From Phialocephala subalpina (Eukaryota; Ascomycota; Leotiomycetes; Helotiales; Mollisiaceae): a stretch of DNA of 64,000 nt. The position numbers and the translations under genes are program-made. Shown piece by piece: positions 21,233-32,981 of the stretch. The stretch spans positions 558,001 through 622,000 of the forward strand of contig FJOG01000025.1 of the NCBI GenBank assembly GCA_900073065.1, written 5' to 3'. How positions within the stretch are numbered: position 1 is the stretch's first letter; every line of letters starts with the position of its first letter. The notes beneath the pieces are model-generated. The model had not been told where the DNA came from, made no database searches, and saw only the letters and a list, made by a program, of their open reading frames with translations.

Positions 21233-24214
21233 ATGGACCCCAGATTCGATCATGGCCAGTCGCGATCTTCTGAGAATATAGGACGGCCTCTGCGGGTATG
21301 TGGTCAATGTTCGTGAGTTGAGGGCAGTGGACTGATGTTCAGTAGATGCCAGCCATTCCAGACCCAAACCATCCACCACAACTCTCTCCACCACAGCTCT
21401 ACCCGAGTGCCAGTCAGCCATCACTGTATGACGATTTCTCCCGAACTCGAACTTCTCTTTTCGAACACAATGACCAGGACTATGATTACGATGCCGAAGC
21501 TCAGCTGGGAGGAGACTATCGAGAACAACCGTATCAAGAACATCCACAAGATATCCCGCTGCTGTCAAGGAATTCCTCGCAACCACAATATTTCGAACAA
21601 CACCAAGATGACCCAGACATCCGCAGAACGGCCACACCACTTGGGCCAGAAGCTCCTTTCGCGACGACGCGTGGAGGGACAGCTGATGGACACTTGGTCT
21701 ACGATTGCCCGGTGCCTCCCAAACTTCTTCGAAATATCCCACATGCCCAGGCGCCTGCTAGAGATGAATTTACGCACATGAGATACACGGCAGCGACATG
21801 CGACCCGGCAGACTTTGTGGCAGAGAACTTTACTCTGAGACCACAGCTCTTTACCCAACGCAGACGAACGGAGCTATTCATAGTCGTCACGATGTACAAC
21901 GAAGACGACGTCCTTTTCGCGAGAACAATGACCGGCGTGTTCAAGAACATCGAGTACATGTGCTCTCTAAAAGGCAGACATAAGGGACTATGGGATGAAA
22001 ATGGCTGGAAGAAGATTGTGGTCTGCATTGTCGTAGACGGACGTTCGAAACTCGATGCTAGAACAAGAGCAGTCATGACTGCATTGGGCGTATATCAGCA
22101 CGGCGTTGCAGTGCAGCAAGTCAACAAAAACGACGTCACGGCTCATATCTACGAATATACTACCAAAGTAGGAATCGAGGTCCGCAAAGGCATTGTGGAG
22201 ACAAAGCCGGGAATTGGTCCTTCTGTGCAGATGATCTTCTGCCTCAAGGAAAAGAATCAGAAGAAAATCAATTCGCACAGATGGGCTTTGCAGGCATTTG
22301 GCGGTGCCCTACAACCAAACATCTGCGTTCTGCTCGATGCAGGTACACGACCAGGAAACCAGTCAATCTACCAATTATGGCGAGCCTTCGAACTGAACAA
22401 GAACTGCGGCGGAGCATGTGGAGAGATCAAAGCTATGCTTGGGAAAGGCAAAGGATGGGAGAAGCTCCTCAACCCCATCATCGCAGCCCAGAACTTCGAG
22501 TACAAGATGAGCAATATTCTAGACAAACCAATGGAATCGGCATTCGGCTTCATTTCTGTGCTTCCAGGAGCCTTTTCTGCATACCGATTTACGGCTCTTC
22601 AAAACGATGCCAAAGGAAAGGGACCTTTGGAGAAATATTTCGACGGAGAGAAGCACCATCTCGATGCCGGCATTTTCACCAAGAACATGTACCTCGCAGA
22701 AGATCGTATCCTCTGCTTCGAACTCGTCGCAAAACGCAAATCAAGCTGGGTTCTTACCTACGTCTGCTCAGCTTCAGGCGAAACAGATGTCCCAGAAGAG
22801 ATGCCAGAATTGATCAAGCAACGTAGACGTTGGCTTAATGGTTCGTTCTTTGCTGCGGTGTATGCTTTGGTGCATTTCTACCAGATCTTTAGAAGCTCTC
22901 ATTCTATGGTCAGAAAGATCATGTTTATGATTGAGTTCTTGTATCAGACGATTAGCATGATCTTTGCCTGGTTTGCTGTTGGAAATTTCTTCTTGGTCTT
23001 CCGGATCCTGGTTAGTGCGTTGGGAGATGATAGTCTCCTTGGGAAGACGGGAGATGTGTTATCTGTAATTATCGAGTGGTAAGCTTATTTCCATACTAAA
23101 TCGCTGTGTTTGTCTGTGGGAGCTCCGGAGCTTGGAGCTGTCTTTGGAGCTAAGACAATTCGTTTGCATGCCGGCTCCTGAGACAGCTCTTAGCTCCAGA
23201 GTTCTCTCCCACCAGATGACCTTTTACAGTGCTAATTCGTTGGGCAGGATTTATCTGGCTTCATTGGTTGCTTGTTTCGTCTTGTCTCTTGGCAATACTC
23301 CAGACGGGTCACGTAGGTTCTACATGACTATGGTCTATTCGTGGGGGTTGATAATGCTGTAGGTTTTCTCCCAATTTGGTGAGATCATTACTGACATTTT
23401 TAGCTACCTATTGTTCGCATCTGTTTTCATCACCATTAAGTCGGTCGAATCAGAAGTGCATCAGAAGGCTTTCACCTGGACACAACTCTTCTCAAACGAG
23501 CTTTTCTTTACCCTCATAGTATCATTGTTGTCGACTTACATCTTGTGGATCTTCATCTCCATAGTGTTCTTCGACCCCTGGCACATTCTCACCTCCGTAA
23601 GTTCTCCTGCCTTTTCCTCAAATCACTACTAATCCTCCCTCCCTAGACTGTACAATACCTGCTCCTCTCCCCAACTTACATTAATGTCATCAACGTCTAC
23701 GCCTTCTGCAACACCCACGACGTAACCTGGGGCACCAAAGGCGACGACAAGCCCGAAAAACTCAAAGGCGCCACTGTCACCAACGGCCAAGCAGACACCG
23801 AACCCACCTTCGACGATGGCAATCTCAACGCTCTCTACGACACCGCTCTCGAGAAATTCGCTACCGAAGCCGAACCCGAAGTGAAGAAGAAGAATACAAG
23901 TGAGGAGGAATTGAATTATAATAGAGCGTTTAGGACGTATGTGGTTCTGGCGTGGATGTTTAGTAATGCGGCTTTGGTGGCGATTGTTTTGAATGCGGGA
24001 GGGTTGCAGAGGTTGAAGGTGGCGACACAGACGACGGTTGGGGACGAGGAGAGTGGAACAGTAAAAGTGTATTTGTTTGTCGTTCTATGGAGTGTTGCAG
24101 GCTTGTCGGCGTTCAAGTTTGTGGGTGCGATGTGGTATAAGATACACAGGATAGTGAGTTATTCGAGTCCTAGTTTTGGAGCAATGCTAATGATGTCTAC
24201 AGTTCGTCAGGTAG
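21233..24214 (+). CDS. Chitin synthase (class I-III type)
   Basis: Exons 21233-21295, 21346-23078, 23248-23358, 23404-23596, 23647-24153 and 24203-24214 give 872 residues. It is a family-2 glycosyltransferase of the plasma membrane that polymerises UDP-GlcNAc into chitin and extrudes it into the wall. A short disordered N-terminus (Pro/Gln/Asp rich) is followed by the catalytic core with [24 protein letters not shown] at 473-475 and QRRRWLNG from 513. Several TM helices start at about residue 540, with a cytosolic loop before the last pair. The compact N-terminus and [14 protein letters not shown] favour class III or a close class, which I cannot settle by eye. The second intron is 169 bp and contains a foldback, while the others are 45-50 bp. 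Confidence 0.95.
23116..23212. repeat. Imperfect foldback inside chitin synthase intron 2
   Basis: GTGGGAG at 23116 and CTCCCAC near 23211 flank arms in which TCCGGAGCTTGGAGCTGTCT and its partner pair at about 22 of 27 positions. It accounts for the extra length of this intron and looks like an inserted hairpin element. Confidence 0.5.
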
Positions 24215-25068
24215 GTATTGCGGGCGTGATAGTTGGGACGATATTAGCAGAGATACCTTCACGTCCAATGAATTACAGACAATTTATTTCCTTCATCGGT
24301 ATCTCGCCTTGTTGAGAGAAAGCAACACACCAAAGTACCAGAAAGCCAAGGATATTCATTAGGACTTGATTTCTTAAACTTAACAGCTAACGCATCAAAT
24401 CGGATCGATTCCTAAGCTTCTATCAAGTACTTCTACCGGACCTGCTCTTCAATCACCCGCTCAAAGTATTTCCAATATCAGAAAATTAGCGACAACTGGG
24501 CTATCGGGTGTCACTTAACTTTCACATTGGGATTCATCTTTAACCACCTCTTGACTTCTTTAATTGACATTAGCCAACGATTAACAACTTGACATCCTGC
24601 AAGACATCTACATCATCACACACATCTTTTCGAAAGAAGATTTGAACAATCAATCTTACGCGTCCTTTCACTCGCCAAGCCTGCGAGTCAGTCCCCTTCC
24701 CCACATCGGCTGAATGCATCGGCTCCTCCACCCACCATCCGGAACATCTCCACAATTAGCCAATGCCCGCGTCAAACCTCTCAAGTCAGAGAGCGGCACA
24801 CGCCTCGATTCTGTAAGCTCGATTGAATAGTCTGCATAATAGAGTTATGCACATGGTTCTTAGAACAGTCCAGCGACCGTGCCGGGATGCATGTCCCTGT
24901 AGCTGCGGGGAACCCCAGTGGAGCTGCGTCAACCTTTGTTCACGGCTGTTTGTTTCGACGTTCGCACCTCCAATTTTCGACATCTTGAGAGACGACGACC
25001 CCTCTGCGTCCTCGACGTCTTTTCCTGAGCATGCGCAGTATTGATTTTGGTGTCCGATTGAGTTGCAA
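24215..25068. other. Intergenic
   Basis: AT-rich 3' flank of the chitin synthase gene and promoter of the regulator. Nothing else is recognised. Confidence 0.4.
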
Positions 25069-28000
25069 ATGATTGAGATCGTGATACCGAGCAAAATGTC
25101 GGACCTGGTGGTCGTCGAGCAGTCGCCGGAGGGCATGCAGTCGCCATCCACCAACACAGAGTCTGAGAATGGAAAGAGTCCTTTTGCGTGTAATGTCTGC
25201 CATCGAAGTTATCGCAGAGTTGATCATTTGGCCCGACATTACAGATCTCGTGAGTACAGACATTGAGCCCCAAATATCACGGACTGATGCCTGTGGCAGA
25301 TACGCGTGAAAAGCCATTTGTCTGCAACACTTGTGGCAAAGGGTTCTCGAGAACGTGCGAAATTTCACATTCAATCTAAATCAATTATGCTGATATGATC
25401 TCAGAGATCTGTTGAAGCGCCATTCAATCGGACACAACGATCGAAAAGACCCGAAAAGATACCCTTCCTCAGCCCCTCAGATGGCTCGAGTATCTCAAGC
25501 ATGCACAGCATGTGCAAATTCGAAGTTAAAATGCGGAAACCAGAAACCATGCCACAGATGCCGACAAAGAGGAATCGCCTGCACATTTCCAGCGCAGAAT
25601 GAAAAGACCAAGAAGATACCGCAGAAGGCAAACATTGAGAGCAAGAGTGAGTCTTGTGTACGAAGTCCGTTGAGAGACGATGCTTATGATAGTAGCAGAA
25701 TCGGATATTCAGACCCTCGCCCTGAATGGAACGGAAGACGACTTCTTGGGGCTGGAAAACGAAGTTGGGAATCTGCCATATCGAGAGCAACAAGGTATTT
25801 CGATGCAGCATTCTACTGATGGCTCTTCACCACATGGATCAATGCCGAATCAATCGATGCTTGGCCTTGCAGATGGCTCCAATACAGTGCCTTCGAGCGG
25901 CGACAGTATCCTGGATTTCGACGACTCGTCTCTAGCAGAGTTCCTGCGAGATGTAATGATGCCAGGGTCGCCAAACTCGTTGGCCGAAACGAATGCAGCA
26001 GGCTTCTTGCCACAGAATTATTATTGTGGTCGAGATGTATTCAATTTTGGCATGGACTCGAGCCTTGATTTCAACGACTTGGATTTCAACTGGATCGACT
26101 CGCAGCAATATAGACCTTTATGGACAAATGTTCCCGCGAATATCGACGAAATGAGAATACCAAGCCAAGAGGCTCCCGATTTCAGCAGCGGGACAATAGC
26201 CGGCGCAGAAGCTTTCCAGAAATCAGTCTGGAGATACAAGCCAGGACCTCATAATCACGCATGTGCAGAGCAAATCCATCTCTCTGTCCCGTACAAGGAC
26301 ATGCAGCATCTCGAAGTTCGACTACCACCGGATCTGCTAGGCCATCGGATTGAGCAAACTGCTCGAGATAAGATCCTAGCAATGGTTTTGGGAACTTGTG
26401 AAAGGATAAATGTTTCGGAAGTTGTTACGTCGTTCCCATCGGCGGATTTTCTGGATTCCCTTATGCATACTTTCTTCCGGAGTGAGATATTGAAGGAAGA
26501 TTCTTGGATTCATATCCCGACTTTTAGGCCACAGACGAACAGGGCGGAGTGGAATGCGATCGTGATTGCTGCGGGAGCTGTTCTGTCCAGTATACCTACT
26601 GTTCGAAAATTGGGCTTTGCCATCCAAGAAGCTGTACGGGTGACAGTACCTGCCGTTGTAAGTTCTCCTGTCTACTTTCATGATTATGATTTAACACATT
26701 CTAGTGTGATAAGGACAACAGTAGAACCAGGGAACTACAACTCGTCCAAACATTCGCCTTACAACTCAGTGTCGGTCTCTGGAGCGGCAACAACCGCAAA
26801 ATGGAAATCGCAGAATGTCACTCCCAACCCTTAATCACCATGCTCCGACGAGCAGGCCACTACCGTCGCCGCCCACAAACCCCCGCCCCCCTACCAAGCG
26901 ACGATGAGCACACCCTAGAAATAAAATGGCGCGCCTGGATCGAAGCCGAATCCTTCAAACGCCTAGCTTTCCACACCCTACTCCACGACGCCCAAGCATC
27001 CATCTCCCTCCTAACCCGCCCCATGATCTCCTATGCCGAAATATCGCTTGAACTACCCTACTCTCTTACCCTCTGGCGCGCTCGCTCTGCTCTAGAATGG
27101 AGAGACGTATATCTCTCCCTCACGCCTACAATTTCGACGAGGTTACCGAGTCTTATGAATAGTATCCATGATTTACCTTCCTTGGTTGCACTAGCTCCTT
27201 GTCTTGATATCCGGTTCTCGGTCTCAGCAATCCTACACGCTATGTGGAGTCTAGTATCTGAATATCGACAAGTACAATTCATTCTCAAAACCTCACCATC
27301 TTCCTCCCACTCGCCTTTACCATCCCTCTCTCACTCAACATCTTCGAGCTCAAACGGAGCGTTGATCTCTCAATCTTGGCAACAAGAACTCACGCACCTC
27401 CTCGAATCTATAAGCCTGACTTTCTCCTCAACTCTCACGATCGAATCTTCAATCTTACAAGAGCTGTTCTTGATGAATCTCCACGTCTCATTTGAGGAGT
27501 TACAACTTTTCGCAGGAAAAGAAGGGACGGAAGAAGCAGTTCGCGTCTACCCTTCCCTAAAATCCTGGTTTAAAGGCAGAAGAGCTAGACAGGCCATTTG
27601 GCACGCGGGCCAAATCCTCCGCGCAGCTCGACGCGCAGAAGGCGAGTTGCGAGATTTCTATGCGGTGGCTATCTATCATGCCGCATTATGTTTTTGGGTT
27701 TGGGGGATGTGTGAGTTGGGTGATAAAGCCCAATCATCTATGATGGGCGAAACAAACATGAATGAGGAGATTGTATGGCTAGATGGAGAGGAAAATAATG
27801 CCACGAGGAGGTTTATTGCTATGGCGGGAGGTCTACCCATGGTTCGGGGTCTGGCTCCTGGTTTGGCGGGAAGCGGGGAGGGAGGACGAGGATGCAGGTT
27901 GGATAATCCGAAGAGTGTGATGGAGACGATTATTGGGGTTATGGGGAGGGGGTGTGTGATAGGGAATGTGCTACCTCCTTTGGTGGAGAATCTGGGGCAA

Positions 28001-28072
28001 TTAATGAGGGATTTGGGGAGTGCGGCGGGAGTGGTGAGGAGTCAGTCAATGAAAGCTAATATGTACTCTTAG
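25069..28072 (+). CDS. C2H2 plus Zn2Cys6 transcription factor
   Basis: Exons 25069-25249, 25300-25354, 25405-25646, 25699-26657 and 26705-28072 give 934 residues. Two C2H2 fingers (Cys41-His61 and Cys69-His89) are joined by the canonical HTREKPF linker. A Zn2Cys6 cluster follows at about 112-138 (ACTACANSKLKCGNQKPCHR). The rest is the fungal-specific regulator middle region with LSVGLWSGNNRKMEIAE and LRRAGHY, then a long helical C-terminus. This three-finger arrangement defines a known fungal regul­ator type; the target genes are unknown. A nuclear activator or repressor. A second Met nine codons in (25096) is an equally good start. The gene lies between the chitin synthase and the methyltransferases, and no link to either is shown. 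Confidence 0.9.
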
Positions 28073-28286
28073 ATATCTTGGATGGAGTTCTGAAAGGCAG
28101 GTACGAATTGAAATGAAAATTCATCACGAATCTCAAAAGAGTCACAGCATCTAGATATCGTTCGTCAATTCGTGATCTTCATCAAAGAGAAGGAGCAAAG
28201 CAGTCAGCAATCCCCGTCACGAACTAGTCGTGATGGGCGCTCAAAAGCTCCGAAAGAGGTTCAGAAACCAGGAACCTCCCTCAATC

Positions 28287-29012
28287 TTACTGCTCAACCA
28301 AATATCTCATCTTCTTCTCCCTCAAACCACCACCGAACCCATCAAGACGAGCTTCCAACTTCCCAGCAGCCTTGCCTTCCCTACCATACAGCATGCTACT
28401 CCACTCCAGAATCTCGATTCCAACAGGTAGATCTTCATCAACAACACCGACATCTTCCTCGGGGCACTATTCGCGTTCAGGTGGCGGAGACGTGGCAGAT
28501 GAACAGGAAGAACCCGACATGAGATTTTCTTCACGCTCATGGATCGAGCTGAAAGAGGTTCTCCTTTTCCGTCTTCGTGAACCAGAGCGTGAACTAATCG
28601 ATATATCTTGACTTGATGAACCGTCGGGGCAAGTATCATATTCGTCGTGTTGAAAGCTCTCCTTTCCGAAGATTCTTCTTCGTCGTGAACTGGAACGTGA
28701 GCTGATACATGTGTCTAGGCTCGGGCCGGAGTCGGAGTGGGGTGCAGCCGGAGTATCATTGTCCGATCTACGCTTATCGTCTTCTTGAACTGATTCTCCA
28801 AGACCTTCATCGGAATCATCAAGCAGCTCAGAATCTCGGATGTTGTCGTCCTCAATCTTCTGGACAACAGTTGGAGGTATAAAATGGGATCCATGTCGTC
28901 TGCGCAATGTAAACAGTCGGAAGAGAAAATCTCTGATCGTAGCGGTAGAGATCGCATAGGAAACACGACGAGTTATTTTGAGGGAATGTTGGAGAAACTG
29001 ACTATCCTTCAC
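28287..29012 (-). pseudogene. SR-rich protein interrupted by an in-frame TAG
   Basis: From ATG 29012 the frame reads 181 codons, then TAG (28467-28469), then 59 more sense codons (CPEEDVGVVDEDLPVGIE and on, to YLVEQ) to TAA 28287-28289. The part after the TAG has clear coding character and stays in the same frame. No phase-correct GT..AG intron removes the stop. The N-terminal half is basic and helical, then acidic, then has Ser-Arg repeats (SSRSSSRRRR, SSRSGSRRRKRR). Options are a recent nonsense mutation, readthrough of TAG, or a truncated but working 181-residue protein. Family unknown. Confidence 0.45.
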
Positions 29013-29770
29013 CTCTTATAAAAGGCACGAACCATAACCAAACATTGGGACTCAATGCAATTAAATTAGTTGAAGATCATGCCAATATGAAATGGGCAGC
29101 GATGCATTGCGTTCGACGCTGTGTAAAAAGGCCACTTGGATTTGAGCCTCTCATGATGGACATCCGGCGAGCTCACATTGTATAAATGATCCTATATCAT
29201 GCTACCCCACACGTGTAGCACTTATCTACTGATGTAGCTGCAAATGAGGCTTGTATTTACAAGGTATGAGATAAGCAGACTGCAGAAGGCGTATAGAGCA
29301 ACAGAGCTATAACCCACGACATTTGATAGCATTGACGCTTTGTGCGTCGGTACGAAAGAGACTGTCATTGGAACGCAATTCAAGCAGACTAACTTGGTCA
29401 CAAATCACCCCTCAGTCCACGAAGAAGTGATGGAGCACCAATGAAAGGCGAAGGGATGCAACAAGCTGCCTTGAGAAAAGTGCCTCGTTCAAGGGAGAGA
29501 AGGAGACGAAGTTTGTATGCCCAATCGATGTTCCTGTGAATTGTTGACCACTATGGTGTTCAGGTTGGTCTCAGTCTTGGCCCAGGTATTGTCTCGATTT
29601 CTCGCTTTAATCTTTGGAATTGACTTTTTGCGACATGCAACGAAAGGAGGGGTAGAATAGCGGGGTAATGCAGGCCAGAGGCAGTAAAAAGATCGCCACA
29701 AGATTTCTCAATCGTCCCAGCAAGATATCTCTCATACATGTCTCATATATGTCTAGTACCCGAACAACCT
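29013..29770. other. Intergenic
   Basis: TATAAAA at about 29015 would suit transcription of the preceding complementary-strand frame. A CACGTG lies at about 29211-29216. No gene is supported. Confidence 0.35.
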
Positions 29771-31131
29771 TCAAGGTTCCCAAGTTGCTTTGATAATCCA
29801 CAAACGGCTTCCATCCGGTCGGCTCCCGCCATTCCACTTGAATCGAGAATCTGCCTGCTCGAACAACGCTTTCCATTCATCAAGTCCTCTCTCTTTCCCG
29901 TTCATGAGTGACATCATCATTATGTCCATCATCCTGTAGATGTCAGCATTGCAAACCCATAATTTTAAGCAAGGACAAAATGGGTCATGTGATGCAGATG
30001 TACCTTTCATAACTCTCATCGGCCAGTCGTCCCTCTCCGGGATCAGTCAAACCAAAATCTTGGATAGCTATCTTTGCACCAGGTTTCAAGGCTGGTATCA
30101 GCGATTGAAGTGCTTTAGTGACACTCGCGTCTGGGTGGTTGTGGAAGACATTGCGCCAGAAATAGACATCCGCATCCTTGATGGGTTGTGGGTTGAGCAT
30201 ATCATGGTCCATGAAGATAATTCGTTCTTTTAAAGACTCCGGGACTGGGTTGCCTTCCGTATGCAAATCTTGCACAATGAATTTGAGATCAGGGAATTTC
30301 TCAGCTATGGCCATAGATGTGTGACCATTCGAACCGCCAATCTTTGATTGGCATTAGCATCTCTCCGACTCGATAGCAAGAAACTTACATCAACGACCGT
30401 CCCTTTCCCAATTTCTCCCCACGGATAGTTATCCACAAGATGACTATCCTCCCAGCCCTCACCATCATTAATAATCTCCATCGCATCCCTAAACGACTGA
30501 ATCCCCCGATCTGCTGTGGAAATCTCTCCAAACCACGTCGTCTCCCGGCCATACTGCAGCGACACGCCCACCTCTTTAGGATTTTGACTTCCTGGCCATT
30601 TCTGGAAGGCGTCAACCGACCTCGCAGTCGCTGGCCAGAAATAATCAGTGAGAAAGAACACCCAGGAATCCAATCGTGGATCTTCGGCCAAAAGCTTCGA
30701 GGTAACAGAATGAGCGACTTGACCTTTTTCTGGCTCGTGAAAAATCCGGTTGGTCATCGCATGTCGGACGAGACGTCGAAGTTGCGACTCGTTGGTTCCC
30801 GTGAGAGCAGAGAGTTCTTTGTAGCTGATTGTGCCTTCTAGTGGAACGTGCTGTGCGATCTTGAAGCGATTGATTGCTTGTAGAGTCACGAGATTCAAGG
30901 GCTGATATTATCAGGTAAGTCAACTATCTCTAAAAGGGTAGGATGGCAGTTTACCTGCCATGTAAGGTCGCGAATGAAGGCTTGCTCGCCGATGAGCGAA
31001 CGCTGCAAATCTGGAATCATGTCGATAAGGTCCAATCGGGCCATTTGAGCCGCTTTGTCATCGGCAGCTACTGGCTGAGATAAAGCTGTGCGCATAGCAG
31101 CTGCAAGCGCGATTAGAGGATTCTCTGGCAT
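29771..31131 (-). CDS. O-methyltransferase (family 2, SAM-dependent)
   Basis: Exons (complement) 31131-30955, 30901-30389, 30341-30004 and 29933-29771 give 396 residues. The N-terminal winged-helix dimerisation region (TISYKELSALTGTNESQLRR) is followed by a Rossmann SAM site VVDIGGSNGH at about 228-237, VQDLHTEG, and WRNVFHNHPD, in which the first His is placed like the catalytic base of plant and fungal O-methyltransferases. It ends with the DIMMMSLMNGKERGLDEW and WLII-type strands usual for the family. It methylates a hydroxyl on a small aromatic or polyketide. It is cytosolic and transcribed in the same direction as the LaeA-like gene 422 bp upstream. Confidence 0.9.
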
Positions 31132-31552
31132 GTTGACGTTGCATATGGAAAGCTGCCAAGGGATGAAGAAGGAAGGAGGAGAGTGGCGGAAGATGTAAGG
31201 TCACAGCACCTGCCGTATTTCGTAATCGTATCCACGAAGGCCGAAGAAGCGAGGTCACGAGTTTCTAGCTGCGGGGTCCAAATGAACACAAAGTATCCGG
31301 AAAGCTTGAGAGAGGATAATAGTGGGTCAGAATCAGTGATCTTAGAAGGCTGTTGCTCGCTTCCAAGTATGCAGAGGTACCTGGAAAGGTGTAGCAAAGG
31401 GGCTCGGTACCGGAAGGATGGGTCGTCACGTGGAGACCGATCGACAACCTTGCCCAACTTTTGGATGCTTTGAGACTCCAAGTAGATACAATGGAATGTT
31501 TTCCATGCCATAATACTTTTACTTTCATTCCAAAAAAATCTTATTTTTTTGC
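31132..31552. promoter_or_regulatory. Promoter region of the O-methyltransferase
   Basis: 421 bp between the end of the LaeA-like gene and the start of the O-methyltransferase, same direction. Contains CACGTGG at about 31428. No other motif is supported. Confidence 0.3.
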
Positions 31553-32981
31553 CTAAGTAAGAGGTTTCTGAGCTGTGACAACATGATATGGCCAATAAGT
31601 GTGAATGTCCTTCCTCATCATCTGCTTCCTGATATCAACCAGATAAACCTCTACCTCTTCAGGCGACCACTTTAATGCTCTCCCAAGAATACCCAAAGCG
31701 ATCCCCTGCAGTCCGTCCATAATGATTGTCCGCCAGAACAGTCCGAGCATCTTTTGCTTCTTATCTTTCGCCCACGGCCCAACTGGCAGCTTGAAGATTC
31801 GGTGGGTAATATTCGTGAAACCTGCCGCAACCAACTTGTCGTCGACACTCAGCATAGCGGTAGTGTCTTTTCCAAAGAGCGCTAAGCCTTGTTGGACATA
31901 GCTGAACATTTGTTTTGGTGTATAGTCTTCCGGCATCGATCCATCATCACAGTAAAAGGTGTTCTCGTGGTCTTGAATCTCTATCCAAGCTCCTGGTTTT
32001 AGGTGTCTGAAATTGTCTGAGCTTCATGGTGTATAGAGTTACAGGATACAGAATATGCTCAACAAGATGTGATGCGAGAGGGACGACTCACTTATAAGAC
32101 TGATCGAACAGCTTCGGTATATTCTTCATGTGAGCGGTCAACACCCGTAGGTGAACGAGGTCAAAATGATCTGTAGGATATGTCCAAGGATCTTCGACAT
32201 CGTCAATGACGAATTTCGCATTTGGTGCTACCCAACTCGGTTGTATCGGGCTCAGCTAGAGGGCAACATCTTCGAGTCAGCTTACTACTTTCAAAGATAT
32301 CGGGAGTTATTCAGGAGTCAAATGCCTGAATTTGGGGCTACAGCGAGCAGAACTCATTGAAAATCCAGAAGAGGAAATATAGCTCAGAAGAAGTCGACTT
32401 ACGTCGAGGCCTTCCACCAAGGCACTGGGATATTTGTCGGCCACTACGCGTGTATCAGTACACCCGACACCAAAAATGCAGGATTCGACCTACCATCCAA
32501 AGCCCAAATTCCCGTCCCAGTTCCAAGACTACAACACGATCAGTCACGGAGCCCATTTATTTGATGGGCAAATTACACACTCAATAATATTCTGAGGATG
32601 TTCCCCAATATCAGCAAAATGCAGCGCGCCATCCATCAACATCACTGTCATAGCATGCTTCATATCCTCTCGATTCTGTTCCCCTTCATCGTTTGGCAAC
32701 ACGTACTGGCCTTCCCGGAATTTGTTGTACCGCCTTCCATGCTCCCAAACACCGGCCATGACACTTGACGATAGTGACGCTGTGGAAGATTCTATGGAGG
32801 CCGTGTCGTATCCATCGTCGGAGCCATCATGGTCATCGCCAGCTTCGATATGTGGTGCTGGGATCGTATCAACCTGGGCGTTGGTTATTACAGCAGGTGG
32901 CGTTTTGCTCGACTCTCCTGGGGCTGACTCTTCTTCCTGAGAGCGCCGTGGCTGGGGTGATACGTGACCTGAAGATGACAT
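31553..32981 (-). CDS. LaeA-like / TAM-domain methyltransferase
   Basis: Exons (complement) 32981-32581, 32528-32494, 32443-32403, 32255-32092 and 32006-31553 give 364 residues. The sum is an exact multiple of three despite two very small exons (35 and 41 nt). A disordered acidic N-terminus of about 80 residues is followed by VWEHGRRYNKFREG, DIGEHPQNIIDLGTGTGIWA (SAM site, 135-140), VEGLDLSPIQPSW and VDDVEDPW-type VIDDVEDPW, the signature of fungal LaeA-like proteins. These act either as nuclear regulators of secondary metabolism or as small-molecule methyltransferases. One intron (32402-32256) is 147 bp, much longer than its neighbours. Pairing with the O-methyltransferase hints at a small-molecule role. 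Confidence 0.9.
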
